DNA from: CAWGJF01 sp963715745
Lineage (GTDB): Bacteria; Bacteroidota; Ignavibacteria; Ignavibacteriales; Ignavibacteriaceae
Direction: 5' to 3'
NCBI GenBank assembly: GCA_963715745.1
Contig: OY970271.1
Location: 2,356,001 to 2,420,000 of the forward strand
DNA: 64,000 nt
In this document: positions 1-7,603 of the stretch, piece after piece
How positions within the stretch are numbered: the stretch's first letter is position 1
How the letters are laid out: the number at the start of each line of letters is the position of its first letter
Translations under genes and position numbers: made by a program
The notes under the pieces: generated by a model
Database searches by the model: none
The model's input: the letters and a program-made list of their open reading frames with translations, nothing else
What the model was told of the DNA's origin: nothing

Positions 1-197
1 TTCATCCAACTAGTCAGGGATATGCTGTTACTGCAAATGAATTTATTAAAGTAATCAATCAGAAGTATGGTGCAACAATTCCTCTTGTTGATGTTTCAAC
101 AGTTCCGGGAAGCTTAGTATTTACAGCTGGTGTAAGTCTGGGAAAATATGGAATCCCAAAAATACCAGCAGGTGCATTGGATAATATTATGTTCTAA
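1..197 (+). CDS. C-terminal end of a probable SGNH/GDSL-family hydrolase (5' truncated by window edge)
   Basis: Only the last 64 codons are present, in the frame that starts at base 3, and the gene begins outside the window. The fragment opens with HPTSQGYAVTANEF followed by IKVINQKYG. The HPT..GY..TANEF motif resembles the last catalytic block of SGNH/GDSL lipases and esterases, where the His sits in a D-x-x-HP motif; the Asp would lie just before the window. The remaining residues are a weakly conserved tail. The stop codon is two bases before the ATG of the next gene, so the two are probably co-transcribed. The family call rests on one motif and is moderate. Confidence 0.55.
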   Translation, partial: HPTSQGYAVTANEFIKVINQKYGATIPLVDVSTVPGSLVFTAGVSLGKYGIPKIPAGALDNIMF

Positions 198-199
198 AA

Positions 200-619
200 A
201 TGAAAGTAATTATTTATACATCCTGTTTTATTTTATTGGTATTATTTTTTGCAGGTTGTACTTCTTCGGAAGAAAGTACCAAAAAGGAAACAACAGATAG
301 TACCTATGTCTTTGATGAAATTCCGGAAAGTGATATCATTACTTTTGATACTCCGGAAACAAAGGATGCGGATGTACTTTATGTAATTCAGATTGGTGCT
401 TTTTCTACTAAAGATAAAGCAGAAGAATTTGCAAATGAAAGTAAAGCAAAAATTGGGAAAAATGTAAAAGTATCGTTTAGCCAGAAAGTAAATTTGTATG
501 TTGTTCATCTTGATCCGCCTTACAAATCAAAAGTAGAAGCGGAAAGTGTCAGAAACAGTCTCTGGCAATTAAATGGATTTCAGGATGCGTGGATAGTTAC
601 GATCACTAACAAGAAATAA
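200..619 (+). CDS. SPOR-domain lipoprotein
   Basis: A 139-residue protein. Residues 1-20 form a lipoprotein signal with a hydrophobic core and a lipobox ending FFAGC, so Cys20 should be lipidated after cleavage. A low-complexity Ser/Thr/Glu linker follows. Residues about 58-136 form a SPOR-like domain starting YVIQIGAFSTKDKAEEFA and ending near DAWIVTI. SPOR domains bind denuded septal peptidoglycan, so the protein probably sits at the periplasmic face of an envelope membrane. The ATG is two bases after the upstream stop, suggesting translational coupling. The gene ends just before a hairpin terminator shared with the convergent pilin-like operon. The cellular role beyond glycan binding is unknown. 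Confidence 0.8.
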   Translation: MKVIIYTSCFILLVLFFAGCTSSEESTKKETTDSTYVFDEIPESDIITFDTPETKDADVLYVIQIGAFSTKDKAEEFANESKAKIGKNVKVSFSQKVNLYVVHLDPPYKSKVEAESVRNSLWQLNGFQDAWIVTITNKK

Positions 620-625
620 AAAAAA

Positions 626-654
626 GGGTCGTGTAAAATATACACGGCCCTTTT
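626..654. terminator. Bidirectional Rho-independent terminator between convergent genes
   Basis: A 10-bp stem is formed by GGGTCGTGTA (626-635) and TACACGGCCC (641-650), including one G-T pair. It is preceded by an A-run and followed by TTTT. It lies between the stop of the SPOR gene and the stop of the minus-strand gene ending at 679, so it can serve both. Confidence 0.8.
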
Positions 655-678
655 ACTTATATTATCCCTCAAAATTAT

Positions 679-1896
679 TTATTCAAACCAGCTCACAATT
701 TCAAGCTGTCCTGTTCCGGGGAATTCCGGAGGCGACATCAGCAAAAATCTTTCATCATATTTATATCTTTTAGCAAACCCGGAAGTAATCCCGCTGCCAT
801 CAAATGTGCCAACAGCTTTACGTGTATGCTGGATAATACCGCCAACTAAATTAATATTTCCACAGATTCCTCTATTCTTATAATTATCTGCTCCGAATCC
901 TCCGTCTTCACAATAAATTGAAGCATGAATATTTATATCACTATGGTTTACTCCATTATCGGTTATTAATACACTATTTTTTGCAACTATTCCAAGCAAA
1001 TCGGTTGATTCAGGATGTGTAAGCGGATCCTGTGAATAGACTATATCATCATCCAGATAGATAATTCCTTTATCACCGGTACCGGAACAAGCAACAGAAT
1101 ATTGTCCTTTTACAGTTCCTTTAAGTCTTACAACAGCATTATCAACAAATATTACTCCGTTGTGTGCAACAGAAGGGAGATACACTGCAGTATCTTTTTC
1201 TAAAGCAGAAAATCTATATTTAATACTATCAGAATCAAAAGTTAGATATACTGTATCCTGCCCGGATAAATATAATCCATCAGCTTGTGAGGATGTTGAA
1301 AGTGGATTCAAACCATTCGTTGGCAAAGGCAAGTCTTCAGCGGCAGAAAATCCACCATAAAAATAAGGTGCGTCGCTCGCTTCATCTGTATAATAAATTA
1401 ATGATTTCTGAGTTGAAGCTTTACCATAAAAAACCGGGTGATTATGTACACGAAGATAGTCCTGGGAATGAAATGGACCCCAAACAGTATCAGACTCCGT
1501 CCACCAGATAGTTCCACCTTCATCCATCGAATAATATGCAAACTTGGAAAACTTGCTAGGCTGAAAAATTACTTCTACCTTTTTTTCAATATCGCCAAGT
1601 TTTCCGATTGAGGTAAGTTTTCTCCAGTTACGTGCTACGTCAATTACGTCAACAGAAACATTAAGTGTTCCGCCTTCAAAATCAATATTACTGAATCCAG
1701 TTTTCCAGTTGTTATCCATAAAAATTTCATTCGCTCCCATATTTGCTCCACTTACAGCTATATTGTAAGCTGTTGTATTTACATTGTAGTCTACCATATT
1801 TTCTACAGCGCGAGTTGATACATTCATTGCATTGTAGCCCATCAATAAAAATATGGCGCTAAAGCCGAGTATCAGTATAATAGCTAATTTACCCAT
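679..1896 (-). CDS. PilX-like envelope protein, third gene of a pilin-like operon
   Basis: A 405-residue protein with one N-terminal membrane segment (about residues 3-23, starting MGKLAIILILGFSAIFLLMGY). An alpha-helical stretch follows (TRAVENMVDYNVNTTAYNIA), then a long beta-rich extracytoplasmic domain. This architecture resembles PilX-like minor-pilin components, in which a hydrophobic helix leads into a passenger. No canonical prepilin cleavage site (G^FTLxE) is visible. The large beta-rich part, with repeated Gly/Asn and Ile/Val strands around residues 230-350, might be a short beta-solenoid; that is inference. It lies 15 bp downstream of the PilW-like gene and ends at the shared terminator. 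The specific function is not recognised. Confidence 0.6.
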   Translation of the reverse strand: MGKLAIILILGFSAIFLLMGYNAMNVSTRAVENMVDYNVNTTAYNIAVSGANMGANEIFMDNNWKTGFSNIDFEGGTLNVSVDVIDVARNWRKLTSIGKLGDIEKKVEVIFQPSKFSKFAYYSMDEGGTIWWTESDTVWGPFHSQDYLRVHNHPVFYGKASTQKSLIYYTDEASDAPYFYGGFSAAEDLPLPTNGLNPLSTSSQADGLYLSGQDTVYLTFDSDSIKYRFSALEKDTAVYLPSVAHNGVIFVDNAVVRLKGTVKGQYSVACSGTGDKGIIYLDDDIVYSQDPLTHPESTDLLGIVAKNSVLITDNGVNHSDINIHASIYCEDGGFGADNYKNRGICGNINLVGGIIQHTRKAVGTFDGSGITSGFAKRYKYDERFLLMSPPEFPGTGQLEIVSWFE

Positions 1897-1911
1897 TTCT
1901 GGTTCTCCTGT

Positions 1912-2511
1912 TTATCGGTTTCTTAAGTTTTTTGCTGCCAGCCGTATCTGTCTCCAATATGCAGTTGCATATTGTTCATTATATGCTGAAATATCTTCAA
2001 CTGTAATATCAACCTGCATAGAATAAATTGATCCTGGATTTGATATTGGAAAGCTTAATTTATTACCAAGTGTGTTGAAGAATTCCATTTTAAAATTTGT
2101 AACTCCAAGATTTACTCCAACCGGCTTTTCATCATTAACAACCCTGTAAAGAAATCTATCTCGTGGATTAGGAGTTGCTAACAGTTCACTGGTTGGACCT
2201 AAATAATATTTAACTGTGTCAACGTTTCCGTCTGCATCAACATCAGTTAAATATTTAATCATTGAAGAATCAACTTCAAGAATAGATTGTGTTGGATCCG
2301 GAATTTTCTGCCAGTCAGCACAGTAACCAATTCTTCGAAAATCAGTTTCAAGAATCTGGACAATAGTTGCCAGATTTTGCTGTGCAATTAATTCTCCGTT
2401 ACCGGTGTAATTATTTTCTGTTGCTGTTCCATTAATTCTAAACAGAGTTATGAGTAGAATTCCGCCAACTATCGTTGAGCCTAATAAATCCAGTATAACT
2501 GTAAATCCCAT
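1912..2511 (-). CDS. PilW/pseudopilin-like membrane-anchored protein
   Basis: A 199-residue protein that starts MGFTVILDLLGSTIVGGILL. The N-terminus looks like a degenerate type IV prepilin with almost no leader: G-F-T is present, but the usual Glu at +5 is missing and an Asp sits at +6. A hydrophobic helix to about residue 24 precedes a soluble domain containing QQNLATIVQILETDFRRIGY. That phrase resembles PilW/GspJ-type minor pseudopilins, whose helix continues as 'xLE.DLRRAG(Y)'. It is the middle gene of three, 10 bp after the upstream stop and 15 bp before the next start. A minor component of a pilus or secretion-like fibre is plausible but unproven. Confidence 0.6.
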   Translation of the reverse strand: MGFTVILDLLGSTIVGGILLITLFRINGTATENNYTGNGELIAQQNLATIVQILETDFRRIGYCADWQKIPDPTQSILEVDSSMIKYLTDVDADGNVDTVKYYLGPTSELLATPNPRDRFLYRVVNDEKPVGVNLGVTNFKMEFFNTLGNKLSFPISNPGSIYSMQVDITVEDISAYNEQYATAYWRQIRLAAKNLRNR

Positions 2512-2521
2512 TTTTTACTCC

Positions 2522-3016
2522 TTATCTAAAATACCAGTAACTATAAATCGATGATTCCCTGATCGTGTCTCTCATAGAGGGACTTGAAACAAGAACAGTT
2601 ATTTTTTTGTGCCAGGTATTTGAGAAAGAAGGAACATTTATGTTTGCAGGATCTACATAATCCACTTTACATTTTATATTAAATACAGCTGAAGGAAGAG
2701 TTGAATCAACTTTTGTATAACTATCAAAATCATCAAAATCGTTAAATGTTTCGTAAGTCTCTCCTGATTCTTTTCCTAAAGCGGCTGCAGATGTTAAATT
2801 ATTAACATTACTGACAGAAATTGTATCTGTATTTTCATCAAAAGCCAACCCTTTGGCTTCTTCAATTATTGAAGTAGCGATTGATGTAGCTAGCATTCCG
2901 TATTGTGCTTCTGCTCTTATATTGTCTGAATTAAAGTTAACTGTATTAACCCTCAACATTATTGTTGAAAGCAGTACCATTGCTCCAATTGTAAGTAACA
3001 TTTGACCGGTGTTCAA
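2522..3016 (-). CDS. PilV-like pseudopilin candidate, first gene of the operon (TTG start)
   Basis: A 164-residue protein. The TTG start at 3016 is preferred because a perfect AGGAGGA ribosome site lies six bases upstream; the next in-frame ATG (codon 6) is too far away. Residues about 5-24 are hydrophobic (MLLTIGAMVLLSTIMLRVN). They lead into an amphipathic helix (YGMLATSIATSIIEEAKGLAFDE) typical of the N-terminal spine of pilin-like proteins. The remainder is a small beta-rich domain ending SIYSYWYFR. No G^FTLxE prepilin peptidase site is seen. Position and architecture match PilV/GspI-like minor pilins in PilV-PilW-PilX gene orders; function is inferred from that only. Confidence 0.6.
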   Translation of the reverse strand: MNTGQMLLTIGAMVLLSTIMLRVNTVNFNSDNIRAEAQYGMLATSIATSIIEEAKGLAFDENTDTISVSNVNNLTSAAALGKESGETYETFNDFDDFDSYTKVDSTLPSAVFNIKCKVDYVDPANINVPSFSNTWHKKITVLVSSPSMRDTIRESSIYSYWYFR

Positions 3017-3020
3017 GCAA

Positions 3021-3060
3021 ATCCTCCTTTTTATTTTTCACCTCCTTTAAGCAAGAGGTG
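3021..3060 (-). promoter_or_regulatory. Two tandem Shine-Dalgarno sequences with a hairpin that can mask the upstream one
   Basis: On the minus strand two strong ribosome sites precede the TTG start at 3016: AAAGGAGGTGA around 3038-3048 and AAGGAGGA around 3020-3027. The upstream one can pair through GAGGTG (minus-strand copy of 3039-3044) with CACCTC (copy of 3055-3060), a perfect 6-bp stem with a 10-base loop. The downstream site serves the pilin-like gene. The upstream site has no obvious long ORF. Confidence 0.5.
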
Positions 3061-3345
3061 TGCTAATTTTTCTTTCCAAATTTCTTTGAATTTAGCTTAT
3101 AAACGAAAGATTGCTGTTCTAATTTGAAACACCCGTAACAGAAGCATGCAAGAACCCATTTAAATTAAATCAAATTATATTAAGCTTTCCTTTAATTTTG
3201 TATTTACATCACTCAATGTGCTAAGAAAGTAATTTTGGAATAGAAATTTGGATTATAATCTTTTAATTTCGTATCGTTAATTATACTATTATTGAAATTG
3301 TTTATTTTGTGAAACAAAACAATCAATTAATCGAGGGAGGATGTT
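3061..3345. other. Divergent intergenic region between the pilin-like operon and ssb
   Basis: An AT-rich stretch with no ORF or RNA gene that I can support. It must hold the promoters of both divergent units. A TTG followed by TATTTTG near 3303-3309 is close to, but one base short of, the Bacteroidota -7 consensus, so no promoter is claimed. The ssb ribosome site (GGGAGG, about 3334-3339) lies at its right edge. Confidence 0.5.
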
Positions 3346-3762
3346 ATGGCATTTTCATTAAACCGAATTATGTTGATCGGGAATCTCGGAAGAGATGCTG
3401 AGACAAGATTTACTACTAACAATGTCTCAGTAACTAATTTTTCGCTTGCCACAACTCATAGTTATAAAGGCAAAAGCGGAGACTGGGTAAATGAAACTAC
3501 CTGGCATAATATAACGGCTTTTAATTTATCGGATTTCTTTAAAGATGCACTGAAAAAGGGAAAGAAATTTTATGTTGAAGGAAGATTAACAAAAAGGGAA
3601 TACACAGATAAAGAAGGAATAAAAAGATACTCTACCGACGTTTATGCTGATAAAATAATTCCTCTTGAATCCTCAGGCGATTCATCCAACGAAGGTGATC
3701 AGGATAATTCTCAATCGGTTGATCCGCCTCAGGTTGATAACAACGATGATCTACCGTTCTGA
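3346..3762 (+). CDS. ssb: Single-stranded DNA-binding protein
   Basis: A 138-residue protein. The OB-fold runs from residue 4 to about 106 and opens NRIMLIGNLGRDAETRFT, the usual SSB signature. It contains the WHNITAF strand and the GKKFYVEGRLTKREYTDKEG block. An acidic, Asn/Ser/Asp-rich linker leads to the terminal DDLPF tip, which docks replication and repair partners. It binds single-stranded DNA as a tetramer in replication, recombination and repair. The ATG follows a GGGAGG ribosome site. The CNNM-type gene starts 30 bp downstream and may be in the same transcript. Identification is secure. Confidence 0.95.
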   Translation: MAFSLNRIMLIGNLGRDAETRFTTNNVSVTNFSLATTHSYKGKSGDWVNETTWHNITAFNLSDFFKDALKKGKKFYVEGRLTKREYTDKEGIKRYSTDVYADKIIPLESSGDSSNEGDQDNSQSVDPPQVDNNDDLPF

Positions 3763-3791
3763 TATAATCACATTGAAAAGGCAAACACTAT

Positions 3792-5084
3792 TTGGAGATT
3801 GACTGGCTATATAAATTAGGAATCCTGATTTTTCTTCTTTTGTTATCTGCATTATTTTCAGGTTCAGAGGTTGCCTTATTTTCATTGAACCGAAAAAAAA
3901 TAGAAAAGCATTTTGAAAATAGTCCTTACAGATTATCCTACTTAAAATCTTTACTTGATGCACCAAGAAGATTACTTGTTACAATTCTGATTGGTAATAC
4001 AGTTGTTAATGTTGCTGCTTCTATTATTGCTGTATCACTTGCATTAGAATTTGCTGCTTGGAAGGGGATACAAATCAATATTATTCTTACTGCACAAATT
4101 ATTCTACTTACAATAATAGTATTAATATTCGGTGAATTAATTCCAAAAGTCTATGCTTCCAAAAACCCTGTCAAATATTCAAGTGTTGTGATATTTCCTA
4201 TTTACTGGATAAATGCAATTATTTTTCCGCTTTCAGAAGTAATAACTGAATTGATTAAAATTATCTCATCAAAAATTAAGTTTGATAAAAGCAGCTCAGT
4301 AATTACTGAAGAAGAATTATCAAGTCTTGGTGAAATTGCACAGCAGAAAGTAAAAATTGAAGAAGAAGAGCAGGAGATAATTGCCAGTTTTGTAGAATTT
4401 AAAACTGTTGTTATAAGTGAGATAATGACTCCCAGAGTTGATATTATTTCTGTTTCTGATTCAATTACTTATAATGAACTGATAAGTACAATCACAAAAT
4501 CAGGGCACAGCAGAATTCCTGTTTACGGTGAAAGTCTCGATGAAGTACGTGGATTTGTTTATGCAAAAGATCTCCTGCCGTTTATTAATGATGAAGAAAA
4601 AAGAAAAGAGTTTTCGATTAATAATTTATTGAGACCGGCACTTTTTGTTCCTGAAGCAAAACGGATAAATATTCTCCTGAATGAATTCCAGGAGAAGAAA
4701 ATGCATATTGCTATTGTTGTTGATGAATATGGTGGAACTTCAGGACTTGTAACACTTGAAGATATTATTGAAGAGGTTGTAGGAGAAATCTGGGATGAGT
4801 TTGATCAGCAGGAACAAAACATAAAGGAAGTCGGAACTAACAAATTTATTGTTCAGGGTAAAACAACAATTCACGAATTGAATGAATGGTTTGATGATAG
4901 TCTTGTTCAAGAGAATGAAGATTTTGATACTGTTGGAGGAATGATTTATAATGTGGCTGGAAGTGTTCCCAAAGAAGATTTTTCTTTGAATGTTGGTAAT
5001 TATAAGTTTACAGTTAAAGAAGTTTTAAAAAAGAGAATTAAAAAAGTTATCCTGGAAAAAACCAGTGATGTTACTTCGGTGTAA
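3792..5084 (+). CDS. CNNM/DUF21 transmembrane protein with CBS pair and CorC/HlyC domain
   Basis: A 430-residue protein of the hemolysin C / CorC / magnesium-cobalt efflux family. The DUF21 (CNNM) domain covers residues about 1-190 with four hydrophobic segments and the phrase LFSGSEVALFSLNRKKIEK. Two CBS domains follow (about 205-335), beginning VISEIMTPRVDIISVS and ending in VDEYGGTSGLVTLEDIIEE-VVGEIWDE, which is diagnostic. A C-terminal CorC domain (about 345-425) contains NEDFDTVGGMI. The start is TTG, supported by GAAAAGG upstream. The protein is likely an inner-membrane transporter or regulator of Mg2+ or another divalent cation; substrate and direction cannot be read from the sequence. 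Its stop codon overlaps the next ATG. Confidence 0.88.
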   Translation: MEIDWLYKLGILIFLLLLSALFSGSEVALFSLNRKKIEKHFENSPYRLSYLKSLLDAPRRLLVTILIGNTVVNVAASIIAVSLALEFAAWKGIQINIILTAQIILLTIIVLIFGELIPKVYASKNPVKYSSVVIFPIYWINAIIFPLSEVITELIKIISSKIKFDKSSSVITEEELSSLGEIAQQKVKIEEEEQEIIASFVEFKTVVISEIMTPRVDIISVSDSITYNELISTITKSGHSRIPVYGESLDEVRGFVYAKDLLPFINDEEKRKEFSINNLLRPALFVPEAKRINILLNEFQEKKMHIAIVVDEYGGTSGLVTLEDIIEEVVGEIWDEFDQQEQNIKEVGTNKFIVQGKTTIHELNEWFDDSLVQENEDFDTVGGMIYNVAGSVPKEDFSLNVGNYKFTVKEVLKKRIKKVILEKTSDVTSV

Positions 5085-5467
5085 TGAAAAAGGGATGTTT
5101 CATCAGGTCGATAGTTATAATAACTATTCTTGTTGCTGCTGCTCTTTATATTATTGAAAATAAATTTGATGAATTCTTTCTTGAACCGGGTAAAAAATAT
5201 TTAGCTGATCTTGTTGAGGTGGGATTAAAGGAAGACATGGAAAAAATAGCTGATTCACCGGAAAAGGATTCATTATCGATGATGCTAAAATCGTACTTAA
5301 AAGAGTTCAAAGAATCTAAAAAAATTAAAATTTCTTCTGATGATGTGGACAGTTTTTCAGATTTGCTGAATGATGCTTCTAAAGACAGTGTTATAACTAA
5401 AAACGAACTAGAGGAAATTTCTAAATTACTGGAAAAAATTAAAAATGAAGGATTACAGAAAAACTGA
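5084..5467 (+). CDS. Small single-pass membrane protein of unknown function
   Basis: A 127-residue protein. Residues about 8-25 are a hydrophobic segment (SIVIITILVAAALYIIE), and a charged, Lys/Glu-rich helical domain lies outside or in the periplasm. The ATG overlaps the previous stop (TAATG), and the last 23 bases overlap the MlaD-like gene. It is therefore translationally coupled within the ssb-CNNM-MCE-acpS run. No family is recognised. Position beside an MCE protein suggests, as inference only, an accessory envelope role. Confidence 0.7.
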   Translation: MKKGCFIRSIVIITILVAAALYIIENKFDEFFLEPGKKYLADLVEVGLKEDMEKIADSPEKDSLSMMLKSYLKEFKESKKIKISSDDVDSFSDLLNDASKDSVITKNELEEISKLLEKIKNEGLQKN

Positions 5468-6353
5468 AATAAAAGTTGGTATTACAGTCATTGTAGGAAT
5501 TTTACTTTTTCTTTGGCTTTTAAGCTGGGCAAGAAATTTTAGCCTGACTACCGCAGAAACAGAATTAAAAGTTAAATTCCCTAATGTGTCCGGACTTCAG
5601 ATTGGAAATGAAGTTACTGTAAACGGTGTTCAGAATGGGTATGTAAAAGATTTTTATGTTGAAAAAGGTGATGTAATTGTGTCAATCTCTATTAACAAAA
5701 GTATTTCTTTAAAAGAAGATGCAAGATTCGAGCTTGTGCTGACTGATTTAATGGGCGGGAAAAAAATTGAAGTGTTTCCTGGCAGAAGCGATGTTGATCT
5801 TGATCCATCAGTAATTCAAAATGGAGTTTATCAAACAGATCTTGCCGGAATGATGGCATTCTTTGGAGGTATACAGGGGGACATCACGGAAGTACTTGGT
5901 GATATCAAGCAGTCACTTAATTATTTAAATGGTTATTTAACTGATAAAGATTTTAACAAAGATTTAAAGGAATCTGTCAGCCAGATGAGTGATATTAGTA
6001 AAAAGCTGAATGTAATGTTAACTGAAAACAGGTCTGACATAAAAGATATTACCGCAAATACAAAAGAGCTTACGCAGGAAACAAAAGAATTTATCAAGCT
6101 GAATAAAGAGGATATTTCTGAATCTGTTGTAAGATTAAAAAATGTTTTACAAGCTTCCGATTCAATTATGCAAAAGATAAATTATTTTACTGATGAAACA
6201 ATGTCAGGCAATAATAATCTTGGTAAAATGCTTTACAACGATTCACTTTATATAAACATAAATGAAACGATGACGCGGCTAAATGAGTTAACAAAAGTTA
6301 TTTTGTTCCAGCTTCAGAACGATGGTGTTAATGTTGATGCACATATTTTTTAA
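5445..6353 (+). CDS. MlaD/MCE-family phospholipid transport substrate-binding protein
   Basis: A 302-residue protein. It has one N-terminal membrane anchor (about residues 11-28, KVGITVIVGILLFLWLLSW). The MCE domain (about 38-115) contains the conserved LKVKFPNVSGLQIGNEVTVNG and LVLTDLMGGKKIEV. A long amphipathic helical region (about 150-300) probably forms the coiled-coil tunnel seen in longer MCE proteins. MlaD-type proteins assemble as hexamers and carry lipids between inner and outer membranes with an MlaE permease and MlaF ATPase. Neither partner gene is in this window, so they would be encoded elsewhere. It overlaps the upstream small membrane protein gene, and acpS follows closely. 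Confidence 0.88.
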   Translation: MKDYRKTEIKVGITVIVGILLFLWLLSWARNFSLTTAETELKVKFPNVSGLQIGNEVTVNGVQNGYVKDFYVEKGDVIVSISINKSISLKEDARFELVLTDLMGGKKIEVFPGRSDVDLDPSVIQNGVYQTDLAGMMAFFGGIQGDITEVLGDIKQSLNYLNGYLTDKDFNKDLKESVSQMSDISKKLNVMLTENRSDIKDITANTKELTQETKEFIKLNKEDISESVVRLKNVLQASDSIMQKINYFTDETMSGNNNLGKMLYNDSLYININETMTRLNELTKVILFQLQNDGVNVDAHIF

Positions 6354-6374
6354 TTCTAATTTTCCTGGTTGATT

Positions 6375-6749
6375 ATGGTACTCGGACTTGGAATAGACAT
6401 TATTGAGATTAGCAGAATAAAGGAAAGCATTGATGAATACGGCGAGAGCTTCCTTCAAAAAGTTTACACTCCGAAAGAAATAGAATACTGCTCAGCTAAA
6501 GCGAATAAGTACCAGCATTTTGCAGCAAGATTTGCAGCCAAAGAAGCAGTTTACAAAGCCTTCAACACTTCCAACCAGGAAGGTTTAAGCTGGCAGGATA
6601 TTGAAATAACTAACGAGCCTTCCGGTATGCCGATTGTAAAACTTAACGGCAAGCTTAAATCCTTTCTTTCAAAAGATAAAGACTTAAAAATCTCCATAAG
6701 CCACTCTGATAATTTTGTAACTTGTGTTGCAATAATTGATCAAAGGTAG
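6375..6749 (+). CDS. acpS: Holo-[acyl-carrier-protein] synthase
   Basis: About 124 residues. The ATG at 6375 gives MVLGLGIDIIEISRIKES, matching the normal AcpS start. A TTG two codons upstream is possible but less likely. Asp8 in GIDIIEI and Glu57 in ARFAAKEAVYKAF are the two Mg2+ ligands of the family. The C-terminal KISISHSDNFVTCVAI block is also canonical. The enzyme transfers 4'-phosphopantetheine from CoA to apo-ACP and is needed for fatty acid synthesis. It is the last gene of the run starting with ssb, 21 bases after the MCE gene, and a weak A/T hairpin follows. Confidence 0.92.
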   Translation: MVLGLGIDIIEISRIKESIDEYGESFLQKVYTPKEIEYCSAKANKYQHFAARFAAKEAVYKAFNTSNQEGLSWQDIEITNEPSGMPIVKLNGKLKSFLSKDKDLKISISHSDNFVTCVAIIDQR

Positions 6750-6755
6750 AGTCAA

Positions 6756-6772
6756 AAAGAGGGTTTCTCTTT
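6756..6772 (+). terminator. Weak hairpin after acpS
   Basis: AAAGAG (6756-6761) and CTCTTT (6767-6772) form a 6-bp, A/T-heavy stem with a 5-base loop, just after the acpS stop. The following bases are T-rich but contain no clean T-run. Terminator activity is plausible only. Confidence 0.35.
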
Positions 6773-6866
6773 ATTATTCTATATTTTGGCTTCACTAATT
6801 TTATTGTAATTAAATCCAACAATTATTAGTTTTTCCCAATTGTATTTTAATTTTTAAGGAAATTAC

Positions 6867-7103
6867 TTGCTGATTAACATTTATAAAATATTTAATTATG
6901 CTTCGCTTGCCATAGTTCTGATTTTTATTGTGTTGATGTTAACTGAAGCCGTACCAAGGGAATGGTTTGTAACACTTGTTTATATTGGAATTGGTCTTTT
7001 GGTATTGAGAATTATTTCAAGAATTTACATAACATCTTATCAGAAAAAACTTAAAAAAGGAGAACAGTCTTCGAACAATCAAAACGAACAAACGGAAGAT
7101 TAA
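6867..7103 (+). CDS. Small two-helix membrane protein of unknown function
   Basis: A 78-residue protein. The TTG start is chosen because AAGGA lies six bases upstream and no ATG fits. Two hydrophobic segments are clear, about residues 10-27 (NYASLAIVLIFIVLMLTE) and 34-52 (FVTLVYIGIGLLVLRIIS). A short Lys/Gln/Asn-rich cytoplasmic tail ends NEQTED. No family is recognised. The HNH gene follows almost directly, so the two are probably co-transcribed. Confidence 0.65.
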   Translation: MLINIYKIFNYASLAIVLIFIVLMLTEAVPREWFVTLVYIGIGLLVLRIISRIYITSYQKKLKKGEQSSNNQNEQTED

Positions 7104-7114
7104 ATGCAAAAGTT

Positions 7115-7603
7115 TTGATTTTAAATCAAAGTTATGAACCACTCACTGTTTGCAACATTCGTAAAGCAGTGGTTCTTATGTACCTTGGCAAAGCAGAAAT
7201 TGTTAAAAACGATTCTCATAAAGAAATACATTCAGTCTCCACATCATTTCCGTGGCCAAGCATAATCCGTTTAAGCAGCTACGTTAAAGTTCCCTATAAA
7301 AGAGTTGTACTAACGAGAAAAAATATTCTTCGTCGTGATGGTTTTAAATGCAGCTATTGCGGAAGGAGCGATCTTACTTTAACTATTGACCATATCATAC
7401 CAAAAGCTAGGGGAGGGAATGACAGCTGGGAAAATCTTATCAGTGCCTGTACAGTATGCAATAACAAAAAAGGTGACCGGACACCTGAAGAAGCTGATAT
7501 GAAATTGCTGATTAGACCCTTCAAGCCGAGCCATATTATGTTTATAAAAAATGTTGTCGGTAAAATCGATGAAAAGTGGAAACCCTATCTTTATCTTGCC
7601 TGA
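7115..7603 (+). CDS. HNH endonuclease
   Basis: About 162 residues from the TTG. The HNH core contains CSYCG (Cys79 and Cys82), then IDHIIPKARGG with Asp92-His93, then NLISACTVCNNKKGDRTPEEA with Cys112 and Cys115. The two CxxC pairs are expected to bind a structural zinc, and the His-Asn-His centre a catalytic metal. The N-terminal LNQSYEPLTVCNIRKAVVL block is typical of a widespread bacterial HNH family of unknown role. The start is uncertain: the TTG lacks a ribosome site. An ATG at 7104 with GGAAG upstream lies one frame off and would give the family-like beginning MQKFLILNQSYEPL if one T were restored in the TTTT at 7113-7116. Confidence 0.88.
   Translation: MILNQSYEPLTVCNIRKAVVLMYLGKAEIVKNDSHKEIHSVSTSFPWPSIIRLSSYVKVPYKRVVLTRKNILRRDGFKCSYCGRSDLTLTIDHIIPKARGGNDSWENLISACTVCNNKKGDRTPEEADMKLLIRPFKPSHIMFIKNVVGKIDEKWKPYLYLA

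Noticed and set aside
3303..3312. Promoter of ssb at TTTATTTTG
   Set aside because: One base short of TAnnTTTG, and such strings are frequent in this AT-rich DNA; left unclaimed.
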